Source: Heterodera schachtii (Eukaryota > Nematoda > Chromadorea > Rhabditida > Heteroderidae). Taken from it: a stretch of DNA of 64,000 nt. How positions within the stretch are numbered: the first letter of the stretch is position 1; each line of letters begins with the position of its first letter. The stretch covers positions 499,191 to 563,190 of the forward strand of contig SIJG01000011.1 of assembly GCA_023374025.1 (NCBI GenBank). The letters are read 5' to 3'. Below, in pieces: positions 1 to 13,023 of this stretch. A model generated the notes under the pieces. The model saw nothing but the letters and a program-made list of their open reading frames with translations. It searched no databases and was not told the origin of the DNA. Both the position numbers and the translations under genes were made by a program.

Positions 1-56
1 TAAAAATTTAAAAATTCGAATTTCATAAATTTAATTTATATTTTAATCTTTTTTAC

Positions 57-2179
57 CAATTTTCTTCGTAAATTTTTCTTTTGGAATGAGTGGGAAACGA
101 ATTTTGAACAGTGCCGGGCCAAGCATTTGACGGCGATTCTCTGCTGAGCATTCAATGCCATTTTGGCGGCATTTCGCGTCAGCCCAACGGAGTGCCGGAA
201 AAACAATTAAAATTCAATTAAAAATATTTCTAAATAAATTATAATAAAATTACTGCTTTCCAAATTAAAATTTCCTCGCAGATTTTCAGCTCGTTACGTT
301 CCAAAATTTTGCATAAGAAGTTTTGGTCAATTTGTAAAAATTCCTCCGATTTGAGCAAAGTGTCCGCATTTTGGTCAATGTAAGACAAACAACCAATGGC
401 AAAATAAGAAGAATAAATCTTAAAAAAAAAGAAAACTTTCTTTCGTTGTTTCAAAAAATTATTGTCAAAGAACGCAAAAAACTGCTTTATTTTCAGGGGG
501 TTTTTGGCCTTAACTTTTTTAAGAACAAATTCTTCAAGATTTTTAAGCAAAGTTATGAGCAGGGCTCCCAACTCTGCTGATTTATCATCATTTTGATGCT
601 TTTCAAGAGGACAAAAATGATTTTTTTTGAGATGCTGTTTTTTGCTACTTTTTGAGAAAATTTGCTGATTTATGCTGGTTTTTCGATAAATCCTCAAAAA
701 TGGCGATTTTTAGCCTATCGGCACCTCCGGCCCCAAAAATAAATTGCGAATTTTCAGTGAAAATCTGTAAAAAAAATTCACCAAAATTCTGGAAAATTTT
801 CTCGGCGCCGCCGTCGGCCTCCTGTTCCAAAAGTTTTTTGGAAAAAGCGCGCCGCAAAAAACCATTTTATTGATTTTTAAATTTGGAATTAAATTTACCA
901 AAATGTTGATTTTTGACCCTAAATGCTGATTTTTTGCCGACCAAAGTGATTTTGAAAATTTTCAGTTGGGAGCCCTGGTTATGAGCAAAGATTTGTTAAA
1001 AATTTCATTCAATGGTTTTCACTCGAAAATTTAATAAAATTCGAAAATTTTAAATTAAATAATGTCTTTCTCACCCCAAAGCGGAAAAGGCGAGTCATGA
1101 TGGAATATGCAAAAAAAACATCTGGCAGTTCAGAAATGGGAACATCGAAACATGGACGAACCAAGCCATGGATGTGATACTTTTCGGCTAACAAAATTTG
1201 GTAATTATTTTAATAATTAAATTTTAGAAAAAATAAATTTTCACCAGCGTAAAGCACTGCCATTGCATTGCCGCCGTTCAATTCACTTAAATCTTCCGCG
1301 TAAATAAAGCTCAATATCACTTTGAACGCTGATGGTTCAACATCGGTGATCTCCACAACAGGGCAATTAGTAGAGGCTAATTTAAATTATTAAGGTAATT
1401 AGCGAAGGCTAATTGAAATTAATTAGAGTAAGATATTCATTGAAATGAATTAGAGTAATTCAAAATAATTGAAAGTTAATTATTATTATTTATTCAATTA
1501 CCATTTTCAGCATTTGCATTTTGTGAGTCAAAACGAAACATTGCTGCAAATACGTCGGAAGCATTCTTCAAAATTAATTTATGGGCTGGCACAAGCTTAA
1601 AAGGAATTCAAATACTTTGTGATTTGTTTTTAGAAATATTAAATATGATTAAGCCGAATAAATAATATATTAATGGACAGTTTTGCTAATTGAATTAGGA
1701 GCAGAAAAGCGCTTAAAAAGGCACATTCAAACAAATGGATAAAAAGGCAATAAATTGACAAAAAAAAATGCAAATAATTGAAAAAGGCAGCAAGAAACGC
1801 AGTTCTCAGATCAAAAAAAACATCAAAAAAAAAATTTGCTGTTAAAATCTTAGAAGAAATATGAGGAAAAAATTAAAAAAAAAAGAAAAAATCGTCGAGA
1901 AAAATTCCCCGATCTCTATAAACTTTTGTCCAAACAGGTCTGGATGTACATCATCATTAAGAAATTAGAAAATCAAATATAAAACCCTTTTGAGCCCAAT
2001 TCCACCCCCGACTTTTCGAAATTTCAGCCCAGACAGATGGATAAAATAATTAAATAATAAATTAATTTCAAAAAATTCACTTCTTTTTCGTCTCCGTCCC
2101 CAACCAAAAAGTGCACATCCGCGTACTCTCCCGTGCTCAGCATCGGTTTAATCCATTTATTCCCTGCTGCTGACGGCAT
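57..2179 (-). CDS. BTB-BACK domain protein, 3' part off the window
   Basis: Six exons read on the minus strand with matching phases: 2179-2081, 1595-1502, 1376-1245, 1187-1075, 418-254 and 195-57. The gene continues past position 1 after a GTAAAA donor. Exon 1 starts MPSAAGNKW and reaches the ADVHFLVGDGDE strand of the BTB fold. Exon 2 has LVPAHKLILKNASDVF, exon 3 ITDVEPSAFKVILSFIY, and exon 4 the end of BTB (AEKYHIHGLV). Exons 5-6 carry a BACK domain (CLSYIDQNADTLL, EILIWKA, ALRWADAKCRQNGIECS). BTB-BACK proteins commonly recruit substrates to cullin-3 ubiquitin ligases (family knowledge). Oddity: the acceptor before exon 6 reads TTTTTCCG instead of an AG, although the reading frame is conserved across it; this is either a mutation or a sequence error. 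A hAT-type MITE sits in the 656-bp intron between exons 4 and 5. C-terminal domain not visible. Confidence 0.85.
560..977. mobile_element. hAT-type MITE in BTB gene intron
   Basis: Perfect 14-bp terminal inverted repeats CAGGGCTCCCAACT (560-573 and inverted at 964-977) flanked by an exact 8-bp target duplication GTTATGAG (552-559 and 978-985). An 8-bp duplication with CAGGG-type ends is the hAT pattern. It is non-autonomous (418 bp, no coding). A shorter relative lies at 10239-10518. It contains a GC-rich stretch near 810-855 shared with other repeats in the window. Confidence 0.85.
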
Positions 2180-3962
2180 GGATTTTCAGTGAAAAAATAA
2201 ATATTGTTTAAAGCTAAAATGGAAAAATCCGTTCGACCAATGTGAAATTTTGAGGATTAAGTTTAAAAGTGCCAAAAAACGGTCAAAATAATTTACAATT
2301 TTTTTGGCATCACAACAAAAGAAGAATTTTTATTAATAAAAAGATTTTTTCTGAAACTATTATAAATTTATTAATATAACGAGTCATGTGATGAAAAATT
2401 AAATTTGGGCACCGGGAAGTTTGGGCACTAAATTAAGGATTAAAAAAAATAAAACAAAATAAATATGCAAATGTTATATAAATCATTAAAATTTAGTTAA
2501 TAACAACTCTCGTGCTTATAAATTTATATTTTCTTGAAATTAAAAGCCTGGTAATATTATTATTTCGTCAATTCTTACAGCTATTTAAACCGTAGAGTTA
2601 AACGTGTACTTGTTTCTGTTTGGATCCTGAACACCCAGCTTAGTTTGGCCCGAAATACCAAGAGCCCAGTCTAATTATGTTTAAACTAATAAAATTTTAA
2701 GTCTTGAACAGACTGAGCCTTGTAATGATACAAATAATATATATGTATGACATTGATAAAGAATGAATTGTAATGAGTTTAACAAAATACATGGTTAAAA
2801 TTGAGTGGATATCCGTTAAAAAATTTCCGATTCCTAACTTGATTAAAATTAAATTGCTATTAATTAGATGTTTGCAACCCGGTGCCCAAATTTCTGATGC
2901 CCAAACTTCCGCCTCCCAAAAAACACCCATAAGAATCGAGCTAATTTTTTTTTCAAAAAATGCACTCCTAAGAATCGATCCGAAAATTTTCAAAAGTGCG
3001 CCCCTAGAAATGAAAAATTTCTCAAAATTTCATCTCCAAAATTTATTAATTTATTTTCTTGACAAAAATTTTGATTTTAAAAATTATTTAGCTCAATACT
3101 GATTTGGTTTAATTTTTTTACTTTTTAAATAAATTTTGTTATTTTATATCCCTAAATTTGAAAGTTTTTAGCAACTATTTACCCATTTTTAGCAACTATT
3201 TTGGGGATTTTTAGAACCTAAAAACTAATTATTTTGGCAGTTTTTAGCAACTATAAATATCATCTCTATTTATCAGTAAAAAAAGATTTTTTTTGTTTTG
3301 TTTAAAAATTTAATTTGTTTATGTTTATATGCAATTTGATCAAAAGGGGCGAAGGAGGTGAAGGCGAAGGGATCAAAAACAATTGGGGGGACAAAAACTC
3401 CGCTACATATAATTGCTTATTTATTTCAATGTTTTTCTGATGAAGATTTCTCGAAATAAGATTTAAAAGAACTCAACAAGGATAGCCTTGGTACTGTATA
3501 AATATTTTTAAATATATAATATTTATCATTATTGAAACGGGAACAAGAAAGCTAGGAGATAGGAAAGGGGATTGGCGTTTTTTGGCCAATAATAACCCAT
3601 TAATTATTTCTAGGCCATTAGTACATAAAAGATATGAAAAAAATGTCCGAAAAAAGGGTTTTTTTCATTATCCAAAACATTAAAAAATGATCAAAATAAT
3701 TTTAAAAAAGCAAAATTGTAATAATTTTTATGCGCATAAATAATAATAATGAGACCAATCAATTACAATTGATGCATTTTTTGTTTATTGCGAAGGGCAC
3801 AAACAATTTTAAGGCAAAGTGAAGGAGATGACCTACATATGTAAAAAGAAGAGAGAGAATAAGATAAAAAAAAAAATAAGTTAATGATTTTTTCTTTCTT
3901 CGTTGGGATGGGATTTCTTGAAAAAATAATATTTAATAATTAAAAAAACATTTATGAATTTG
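2180..3962. other. Intergenic, repeat-derived, no gene seen
   Basis: No credible exon found. An inverted pair containing TTTGGGCACCGGG (about 2405 and 2877) brackets a possible decayed element. Positions 2930-3180 match a dispersed repeat family containing 'aagaatcga' and 'ctccaaaatttat' blocks that recurs at 16385-16630, 24300, 42600-42720 (inverted) and 63530. Short reading frames here fall entirely inside this repeat. Confidence 0.5.
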
Positions 3963-3970
3963 TTAATTTG

Positions 3971-4139
3971 GGTACTTTTCGGTTTTGTGACCCCCCTGAA
4001 ATTTTCAAATAATTTTTGTTCGAGTTCGGATTCGGTATTTTGCAAAATAAAGGTTATATTCGTGATCAGCGCTACAAATTACCCTAGGAAAGACTTTTTA
4101 TTTGAAAATTTCAGGGGGGTCACAAAACCGAAAAGTACC
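3971..4139. mobile_element. Foldback MITE with 8-bp TSD
   Basis: About 42 bp at each end are perfect inverted repeats beginning GGTACTTTTCGGTTTTGTGA. Exact 8-bp target duplication TTAATTTG (3963-3970 and 4140-4147). No coding. Superfamily is unclear because the ends are not typical hAT, but the 8-bp duplication is compatible with hAT. Confidence 0.85.
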
Positions 4140-4147
4140 TTAATTTG

Positions 4148-5278
4148 TTACAAATTTTGCTAATTTTTTTTATCGAGTTTTGTCCAAACGATTGAAATTT
4201 TGCCCAAATTTGTTAAAGATGTTCACTAAATGCAAATTTGGATCAAATTTTGGAATCGGGGAAAATATTATTGACTTGAAAAATATTCAAAATTTGCAAT
4301 AAATTTCAAATATTATGCTGTTATATATTTTGATATTATATAATTTGGTTTTAATTTATTTAAAGCCATTAATTTATTAGTTCCAACGATATTTTTTTTA
4401 GGCAATAATTAATTTTCAATGGCACCGCCCGTCGAAAAAAATAAAAAACTTTTCTTCGCAACCATTGCTTAATTTCTTCTGCTACAAATTTCACCTTTTC
4501 ATGCCCATTTTAGGTGCCTAGTTAAAATTTTCTTGTCTAAGAATCCGGTCCCTAGAAAAATATATTATTCATTTTGTAACAATGAAATATTTTAATTTGG
4601 CCATTGGATTCGCCGTGTCAAGTGAAAAACTAAGCAGCTGAAGTTCATTAATCATTTTGAATCACTGATGGATTTAATTGTCAAGTCATTTTCCATAATA
4701 AATGACGAAAAGAGCGATAAAAAAACTACCAAATTTGCAATTTGCGCCAATTTTTAAGAAAAATTCGATATTTGTTTTGAGCAATTTGTAGCCTGTATTT
4801 TCTAGATTGGGTAGTTTTCCACAAGCAAAAATGGACATATAAAATTATGAAAAAAAAAAAAAAAAAAAAAAACGGAGAATGCAAGGAAAATATGAAGATT
4901 TTCAACAAAAACAGATAATGATAAGCTATGATCAATAAAATCAATTCTGTTTCCTGCGGTTTATTCTGACGGCTAGTAGACTTTGACCATTTCTCACCCA
5001 TTTAATGGAATAGCCAATTTTCTTTTTGTGCATTTCAATGTTTCAATGGAAATTTGTAGCGCATTGTGATGATATAATTATAAGCTGATCAGCAGAATGA
5101 CGTGGAAAATTAAAATAAAGTATTCTAGACAGATCACTATTGTGCTGATGCAAAATTAGGGAACAAAGCTTTGATATTTTTGATGGTAAAATTGAGAGAA
5201 GACGGTTCAAAAAAAATCATAATTTTTTGGCGTAATTGCCGTAACTTTTTTATGCCTATGGAAACGTCTAGTTATGTA
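4148..5278. other. Intergenic, nothing recognised
   Basis: AT-rich with a poly-A/T run near 4850-4870. No exon-like stretch with splice sites or known motif seen on either strand. Confidence 0.4.
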
Positions 5279-5286
5279 ATTTGAAG

Positions 5287-6609
5287 TAGGGTTGCGTCCC
5301 CGACCGTCGGGGTTGGAAAAGTCGGGGTTCGGGGTTGTCGGGGTTGGAAGCGTCGGGGTTCGGGTCGGGGCCGACCAAATCGTTCGGGGTCGGGGTCGGG
5401 GTTTTTCAATTTTTGCCTTATACCATAAAGTCAATTTTTTTTAATATTATTTTAGCTTAAAATTTTTTATTATTCATATAATAATTTTATGTACTTTTTT
5501 ATTTCTTTTTATCATAAATATTTTTGTATAGAATTAATTAAAACGATAAGGCATTTTTAAATGAACAATTTTCAATGAAAATCTGTAAAAATTGTCAAAA
5601 GTTCAAATTTTTCCTCCGGGGCCGGGCCCCAAAAACTTATTTTTCCTTAAAAAAATTTTGCTCAAAGTCAAAAAAATTGGTTATTTTTGGTGAAAATTAG
5701 TTTAAAAATTGCATTCTAATTCTCTAATTTTAAAAAATTTTTCGCGGCGGCGCTTCCCGACACTGCCGGACCCTTGTTCCCGAAAAGTTTTTTGTTTTTC
5801 AAATCATTTTTTTTCGGCACGCTTTTTCCAAAAAACTTTTGGGGAAGAAGGGGTCCGGTGGTGCCAATAGACGCCGCCGGGAAAAATTTTGAAAATTTGG
5901 ATAGATGTCTAACAGTTTTGTCCAAAAATTATAAATTTTTCGATTTTGAGCAATATTTTTAGGTTTTTTGGGGTGCCGGCGATGCGGATAGGCAGCGCCG
6001 GGCGAATTTTAAAATTTAAACTTTATTTTCTAAGAGATTTTCACCAAAAAATTTATGAATTTCCGTGAAATTTTTATTTATTTTTTTATATTTTGTCAAA
6101 AATATTTTGAAAAATATTTACTTTTCATGATTTAGTCAAGAAAAATTAAATTTTTTAATTTCAACGAAAGGAAAATTGTTTTTAAATTTTGCCAATGATG
6201 ACCAATTTTTATGGGTTTTTTTGTTTAAAAAACCCTATTAATCACAAAAAAAAAAATAAATTAAAAAAGAAGTCAACCAGGATAGAACTCTTGACAAAAG
6301 TAGTCTTAGTGTTAACGCACTACCCACTACACCACTACTACATATGAACGAACAAAAGCAAATTACTTTATTTAACAAAAATTTGGCAAAATTGTTAAAA
6401 AAATTCAAGTTTATAATTTTTTTGCCTTTTCTCTCACGAAAATGCCATTCTTAGGGGTGTATATTTAACCCCGACCCCGAGTCGGGGTTAAGGATAGGGG
6501 TTCGGGGTCGTCGGGGTTGGAAGCGTCGGTGTTCGGGTCGGGGTAGACCCTGAAAAATGGCCAAAAATGTCGGGGTTAGGGGTCGGGGCGGGGTCGGGAC
6601 GCAACCCTA
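5287..6609. mobile_element. Non-autonomous hAT element, 1.3 kb
   Basis: 14-bp perfect terminal inverted repeats TAGGGTTGCGTCCC (5287-5300) and its complement (6596-6609), with an exact 8-bp duplication ATTTGAAG (5279-5286 and 6610-6617). Both ends carry subterminal arrays of the motif TCGGGGTT. The interior holds other repeats: a GC-rich palindromic repeat (about 5740-6010) and a tRNA-like stretch (about 6277-6345). A 79-bp relative with the same first 9 bases lies at 48131-48209. No transposase reading frame. Confidence 0.85.
6277..6345 (-). repeat. tRNA-like sequence (decayed tRNA or SINE head)
   Basis: On the minus strand TGGTGTAGTGGGTAGTGCG resembles the A box/D arm of tRNAs, and AGAGTTCTATCC follows at about B-box distance. 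The T stem pairs poorly, so this is not a functional tRNA. It lies inside the hAT element at 5287-6609. Confidence 0.3.
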
Positions 6610-7072
6610 ATTTGAAGTATATAGAGAAGAGCCTTTCGAGTGATGTGATGCTTTCTTTGACCATGGCTCATCCATTTAAGGGAAAAGCAAAATTTTTACG
6701 CATTTTTGGATGTTTTCAAGTTTTAAACAAGATTAAGTTTAAAAATATGTACTTAAAAATAAGATTGGTAATCATTTACCGTAGCTCATTCCGAATATGA
6801 CTCATGCGCATTTCCATCATTGAGACTGCCAATTGACCCATTTTTGGTGAACGAAAGAACTCAAAAAAATTGACAGTGGGGGAACGACTTTCAAAAGAGG
6901 TTATGGTTACGTTACATTTGCGCCCCAGACATTTTCGACTATGTCCAAAATCGGGGTTCAAACTTAAGCTTTCAATTACTAAAGCTTACAGTTTTATAAG
7001 CGATAGAAAGTTTTACATCAGATTAGTTGAAAAATCATAAATCATCCAAACAGCAGAATTAATGCTCTTAAT

Positions 7073-7263
7073 TAGAGCCCGGCGGGATTGGTACTCCCGC
7101 GGGATTTTTACAGGATTCCCGGTCCCGCTCCGCTTTTTTCCGGTGAACGGGATTTTTACGGGAGCGGGATTTTTACGGTATTCCCGTTCGGGACTCCCGT
7201 CCCGGAAAATTTTAAACTCCCGATCCTGCTCCCGCTCCCGGAATTTTTTTTTACCGGGCTCTA
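7073..7263. mobile_element. hAT MITE, 191 bp
   Basis: Terminal inverted repeats TAGAGCCCGG (7073-7082 and complement 7254-7263) flanked by an exact 8-bp duplication CTCTTAAT (7065-7072 and 7264-7271). The interior is made of short CGGGA/TCCCG-rich repeats. A solitary end of the same family is seen at 42254, and an internal piece was copied to 14378-14442. Confidence 0.85.
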
Positions 7264-10230
7264 CTCTTAATAAGTTAAAAGAATATTGCTTCTTAATTTT
7301 AATGCTGCAGGCTATCAGGGCTGAAAAAAATTAGTTTAAATCCGATTTTCAACATAGGCGCAAATGTCTGGCCACGGAGGTTATATGGGTTTGTTAGAGA
7401 TGACGGACCAAAAATGTGGAGAATTATGAATTAATCATTGTTGAAAATCGCGTTGAGAGGGATCCTTTTTTGCTTAATAGGAGAAAAAAGAAAAATGTCA
7501 AAGAAAAGAAGCAAATCGTACAGTAAAAAAAAATGGAACTTAAAAATAAAGATTAAAAAAAGAAAAATTTGAACTTTGAAAAAATCTTTTTGAACTTTTG
7601 AAGTTATTCTTAATTTTATTTTATTAAATTTTTTGAAAAAATCCAAGTCTTTATCGAATTTCAGATCTGATCCCATTCAAAATCAGAAGCATCAATTTTT
7701 TTTTCTATAATCTTTTAAAAGTGTACCTTTTTAAAGGTTCGGATTTATTTGAATTTAATTAGAATTTATCATTTTTATTTCTCTTCAATTAATTATATTT
7801 TTATAAAGTCAGTTCTGATATTTAATTTTGCCTCTATTTCCTTCATTTTTTTTCCCCATCTTATTTTCTTCAGTGGAAATTAAGTACCAAATTTTCCTGA
7901 GGCAAATGGGAAAATTTTCATTTTGAATAAAAATGCCGAGGAAGGATTATTGATTGAGGTGTAATTCTGAGGAGAAGAGACGCCACATTCCATGCATATT
8001 TTAAGGCGTGATTGAGATAGTTTTTTGAAATTTTTTCGTTAAGTCGTAACTTTTTGTAACTGTTATTACAATATTTTTTGCTGATTATCTCGACTAAAAA
8101 TAAAATAAATCGTTTTTTCCCTTGGGCAGAAGCTTAAAGGATGCGTTTTATTTCATTATTTCACATTTCTTGCCGATTTCCTATATTTTTCATTCATATT
8201 AGGCATTTTCGCAATAAATTCGAAAATACAACCCTAAAGATAAATTTTGAAATATATTCGAAAGGCCGAACAAAAAAAAACATTCTATTTTTTCATCTTC
8301 TAAATTCTTATTCAAACTTAAGTTTAAATTTATTTGTTCCATTGAAAAATTCTTAAATTAATAATTTGAGATAGCAATATTAAATGATAATATATTTTTT
8401 TCGTAAATTAAACATATTTCGCTTTTCTTCTCAAAAATTTAATGGTTTAAATTTTTCGAAAATTTAACTCGGTTTTCGTGACATTTTTTTTTGTCATAGG
8501 TGAAAAAATTTTGTCCATATTTTAACCCTTTTGTCTATATTTTGGAATTTTTCATCCTATTATAATCGTAATTTAATATTTTGTCCATATAAATTTTGGG
8601 TCGATCGGTGGTTTATTTATTTTTGATAATATAAAAAGCATAATGTACCATTTCCTTTTTACTAATTTGATTTTTTGGCAAAATTTCGTCTTTACTATTT
8701 ACATTTAAGGTTTGGAGAATTTTAAGAATTTTTCAAAAAAATATATTTTCATCTATACCCAAGAAATCTCTATTATTAACGCGCGAAAACGCTGTTTAAA
8801 AGCGCGAAATTCATTTTAATTATGCTTATTTCTTTTGTGGTATTTTTTATTTATTTTTCTTATTTACGCTTTATGAATTTCAAAAAAGCGTTTAAAGCTT
8901 GTTTAATTTGTTTTTTAAACATATTTAATTGAAATATTTTCGGGATTTTTATTTCATTTTCTTATTATTAGATTTTTTACATATAAGTTGCATCTATCTA
9001 CCTTATTAAAATTAGTGAAATAATTCTTTATATTTGTTTTATTAGCTTAAATGTAATTGAATTTTAATAGTCATTTAAAATTCCCGTCCAGACCGAGCAA
9101 TATCATTTTTTTATTTAGTAAATCAATTTCTAAAAATGAGCCGATGACTTACACCACCATCGTTGTTCGAGAAGAACCCGAACTGTGGTCAGCATTTTCT
9201 AGAAGAAAATCTGTGTTACGTGGACAATATGCTAATTGAGGTAAAAAATAAAAATTTTAATAATGTGAAAGGAATAAAGTAACAAATTTTGATAAAAATA
9301 TTTTTTTTTAATTTGAAAATTATTTATATTTACAAAAAAGCCTGTTAAATTTTATTGATTCCCTTTTTGTTTTAACGAAAGAAATGAATTTAAAAATATT
9401 ATTATTGTAATATCGAGTGTTAGTTTGCTATGGTTTGTCTTATCCCGCCTATTTTCCTACCGAGGTACGCATAATTTCACCAAGTTTCTTGCAGTTTCAA
9501 AGTATATCCGAGTTATTTTAGCCCCATTAGCATATAGCGTCAAAAAGTGAGAAAACAAATTATTTTTTTATTCATTTATGCAAATAAAGTTTAAAAAAGA
9601 TTCTCTTTCTAGTATTTATTATATACTGTCGTGATCGGGAATTAGCGAAATTTTGCGTGAGTTTACTTTTCAGCCCCAACGGGATTTTTTGTGGGAACGG
9701 GTTTTACGGGATTTCTGATCCTGATCCCGCTCGAGAAAATTTTGGACGCCTGTTCCCGACAATTTTTTCACCAAAAGCCTGAGTAAATATACTTTGGTAA
9801 GAATTAATTTTTTGGCAAAATTAATCATTTAAGCTGTTCACCAATTGTGCTTAACTTTCGAAACTCTTGTGCGGAGTGCCTACCGGCACCGCTAGACTCT
9901 AGAACCCTTATTTTCTTAAGAAGATTGTCCTAAACACCGCAAAATTAATTATTTTGTGACAAAACCAGCATCAATTTTCATTTTCGCCGGAGATGCCTAC
10001 CGGCACCGCCTGAAATGTTAAATTTCTGCGTGTATTTTTTCGTATTTTCTTTTTAATAAAAATAATAACGGAAAAATGGCAAAATATGGATTTATTCGCA
10101 AAACACCAAAAATATAGATTTATATGGATTTTCATCAAATCAAAAATTTTAACGTAGAAAAACTTTTTGCGAGCTCCTTTCTTCATAACATATGCGAAAA
10201 AATATTTAAAACCATTAAACCCTAGTATAG
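7264..10230. other. Intergenic, source of a scrambled duplication
   Basis: No credible exon. Segments 7621-8321, 8611-8665, 8889-8970, 8819-9147, 9672-9745 and 9905-10166 recur in altered order at 13389-15144. Positions 8490-8600 contain repeats of TTTTGTCCATATTT that recur at 13156-13250 and 63440-63850. GC-rich palindromic cores (TGCCTACCGGCACCGC) are at about 9876 and 9993. Confidence 0.6.
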
Positions 10231-10238
10231 GTATTAAC

Positions 10239-10518
10239 CAGGGCTCCCAACTGAAAATTCTAAAATCAGCATTTGGACGACAGTAAATCAGCATTAAGGC
10301 TCAAAAATCATCATTTTGGAAAATTTTATTCCAAACGAAAAAAATCAATAAAAATATTGTTTTCCGGTACGCTTTTTCCAAAAACTTCTCAAAAATCAGA
10401 ATAAATAAGCAAGCTTTCTCAAAAAGCAGCAATCATCAAATCAGCATTTCAAAAAATTATCATTGACCCCCTCGCGAAGCATAAAAATGATGATAAATCA
10501 GCTGAGTTGGGATCCCTG
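10239..10518. mobile_element. hAT MITE, shorter relative of the 560-977 element
   Basis: Ends CAGGGCTCCCAACT (10239-10252) and AGTTGGGATCCCTG (10505-10518, one mismatch). The 8-bp duplication is GTATTAAC / GTATTCAC (7 of 8). The interior shares 'atcagcattt' and 'gatgataaatcag' blocks with the first copy, in opposite orientation. Confidence 0.8.
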
Positions 10519-10689
10519 GTATTCACAAAGCAAATGCAGTCATATAAAAGAATATCTTAAAAATGTTCTTTAAAAATGGCAAAAAAACAGTTCTATGAAC
10601 ATTTCCAAAAAACACGACTTTTCGTTGGCCTTTTAAAAAATGAAGCTGAAAAATTTAACCTCCGAGGGTTTATTAGCGAAAGTTTTTGC

Positions 10690-12580
10690 ATATTCCTGGT
10701 ATGACTGACTATACAGGAAAGGCTTCTGCAATTTTCAGTTTGGGCACACGATCTCCGGACAAATTCTACAAATGAACGGCACATATTGGATGCAACATTC
10801 TCGCATCATGAATGGAAAAATTGACCAAATGGTTAATGCAATCAAACAGGCGCTTAGAATTCTATGATTCGGAAAAATCTTTTCCGAAACACATTTTTGT
10901 GTTTAGAGCGGGTGCTTCTGAAAGCGACTTTAAAAAGGTGTGGTGGATAATAATAATAAGTTAAAATTATCTCTGAAATTTCAAATTAAAAAAATCAGAC
11001 AAATTCAGATATAATTATTTCCATATAAATTAGTTTATTTATTTAAAAAAGTATGCCAATATGGGCTTACGTTTCTTAAAACTTGCCATATCTTCATTCT
11101 CGAAAAACCAAGAAAATTTTTTCTTGTTTATTTCGGGAGTGAAGGGAGTAGCACTTTTAAAACGCGCCACTTTTTGAAGATAGCATATTGGGAACGCCAA
11201 GCATTCGACACTGCCTTTGCCGAAGTGTCGAGTGAAATGATGAAGCCTATTGGATTTTCGGTTCCAAAAAAATTTGCATTGACAATCATCGTGTGTCAGC
11301 GCAATGCAAATTACCGCCTTATTTCATCTGGAGGAAGTGGATTTATGAGCGCCCCTCCCCCTGAAGAAAACTGTCCACCTGGGACAGTGCTCGACGCAAC
11401 GGTAGGGAAGGCAGGGGTTGGCATTCGTCGTTTGTTTCTTTCGTCCAAATCATCGTCTAATTAGAATTAACAAACTAAGTTTCTTTTGAGTTAACTAAAA
11501 ATTTCATAGAATACAAAAAATATGAAAAATAGTAAGAGGGTCTCTATGGGTTTTTGAGGCATATATTACGAATTTAACTTTATTTAACTCTAATCCCATT
11601 CCTAAACCTAATTCGATAGCAAATTTTTTTGAACAATATATGTATATAATTTGTAGGATTACTTTTTTAGGCAAATGCCTAAAATTCCTTCGCACTTAAA
11701 ACGCACAGATAAGCACGAAAAATGCGGTTTCTGCTTGGTTTGCAATTTCTATGATGACTTAGAAAAAAATACATCCCTAAGAAATGACTCAAAAATTCAA
11801 AAAATACACACCCCTTGAATTGAAACATTTTCCCAAAATGATCCCTAAAATATTTTTTTGGTAAATTTTGGTTTAAAAATTTGTTCTTGTTCGAAGAAGT
11901 GTATTTGAAAAAAACCAAATTTTTGCCTAAAAAGGGAATCCCTAATAATTAGGGTACTTTTAACCAATATATGATTTTGTTTTTTCTGGTGGATTTTACG
12001 AAACGACCCAGCATGTAATTAATTGGATTTTGTGAATCCCTGATAATTTGCTTGTTTTTAAATTTTCGGAACCTTCAGAAATCAGACTATTTCTCTGGTA
12101 TTGCCTATTGGTACCATCAGAAATAATTTTACATTATTCAAAACATAAATGAGAAAGTGTGTTCATAAAGAGCTTTTCTATTCAGGTGATGAATCCTTCA
12201 CTGACGGAATACAATTTGGTCGGTCATCGTGCCAGCGAAGTAAGAAGACATATAAAGTCTGAAATTTTGCAAAACCTGTACCTGTTTTTTGATATTTGGC
12301 CTTGGACCTGGATTCTGTGAGAATTTTATTTCATTTTTTATGGGTTTAAGAAATGCATAATTACCTCCCATTATAGGGGACGACTGCAAAGCCAATGCTT
12401 TGTACTGTAGTTGTGGACACAGCCGAACCTCGTGTTAGCCTAAGCGAATTGGAGAATATGACATATAGCTTGTGCTTTCAACACGGCAATTGCTTCAATT
12501 CGACAGCAGTACCTGGTGTTCTTTATGCCGCCGGAGAATTGGCTAAAAGAGGGCGCAGCAATTGGCGAACTTTCACGTGA
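10690..12580 (+). pseudogene. Argonaute (WAGO-like) Piwi-domain gene, frameshifted
   Basis: Piwi-domain exons in order. About 10690-10937 has the blocks TYWMQHSRI and EFYDSEKSFPKHIFVFRAG (family: ...IFIYRDGVSE), but these lie in different frames, with shifts near 10768 and 10858. 11180-11401 carries PKKFALTIIVCQRNANYR and NCPPGTVLDAT. 12186-12239 carries NPSLTEYNLVGHRASE. 12377-12580 carries GTTAKPMLCTVVVD, LENMTYSLCFQHG and LYAAGELAKRG. The last three exons join phase 0 with good GT-AG sites. The nearest family is the nematode-type Argonautes (inference). No PAZ or N-terminal part was found, so this is a 5'-truncated, frameshifted copy; assembly indels are the alternative for the frameshifts. 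The last exon may instead splice at AC|GTGAGT (12576). Confidence 0.7.
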
Positions 12581-13023
12581 GTTCAAATTCATTTGGAAAT
12601 TGGGAAAAAATAAATAAAATATTGAAAATTTAATTAGCATCGCTAATATAATTACCTTTTTTTGTTTTATTTTAATTTTGAAAAACAATATTCAATAAGT
12701 TAATGGAGTTTTTGAATTGGACATTTTAATCGCCACATGAAAATTTAAAAATTTTCATTGGCTACAGCGACTATTTATTAGCAAACCAGATATAAATTTT
12801 TTATTTGATCCCGCAAATCCCGTATTTAAATTTGCGGGATCCCGCGCGGGATTGCGGGATTTTGGAAATTTCTAAAAAATTTCAATTGAATTTAAAAAAT
12901 TTCAAAGAAATTTTTAGGGGGGGGCGGGATGCATGCATTAAAAGGGGATGACTAAGGTTTTCGAACGGGAATCAAATTTTTGCTTATAAAATATTTTTAT
13001 AATCAAAATTATAAATCTAACAG

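Noticed and set aside
3954..4163. 69-codon frame
   Set aside because: Spans a foldback MITE from one arm to the other.
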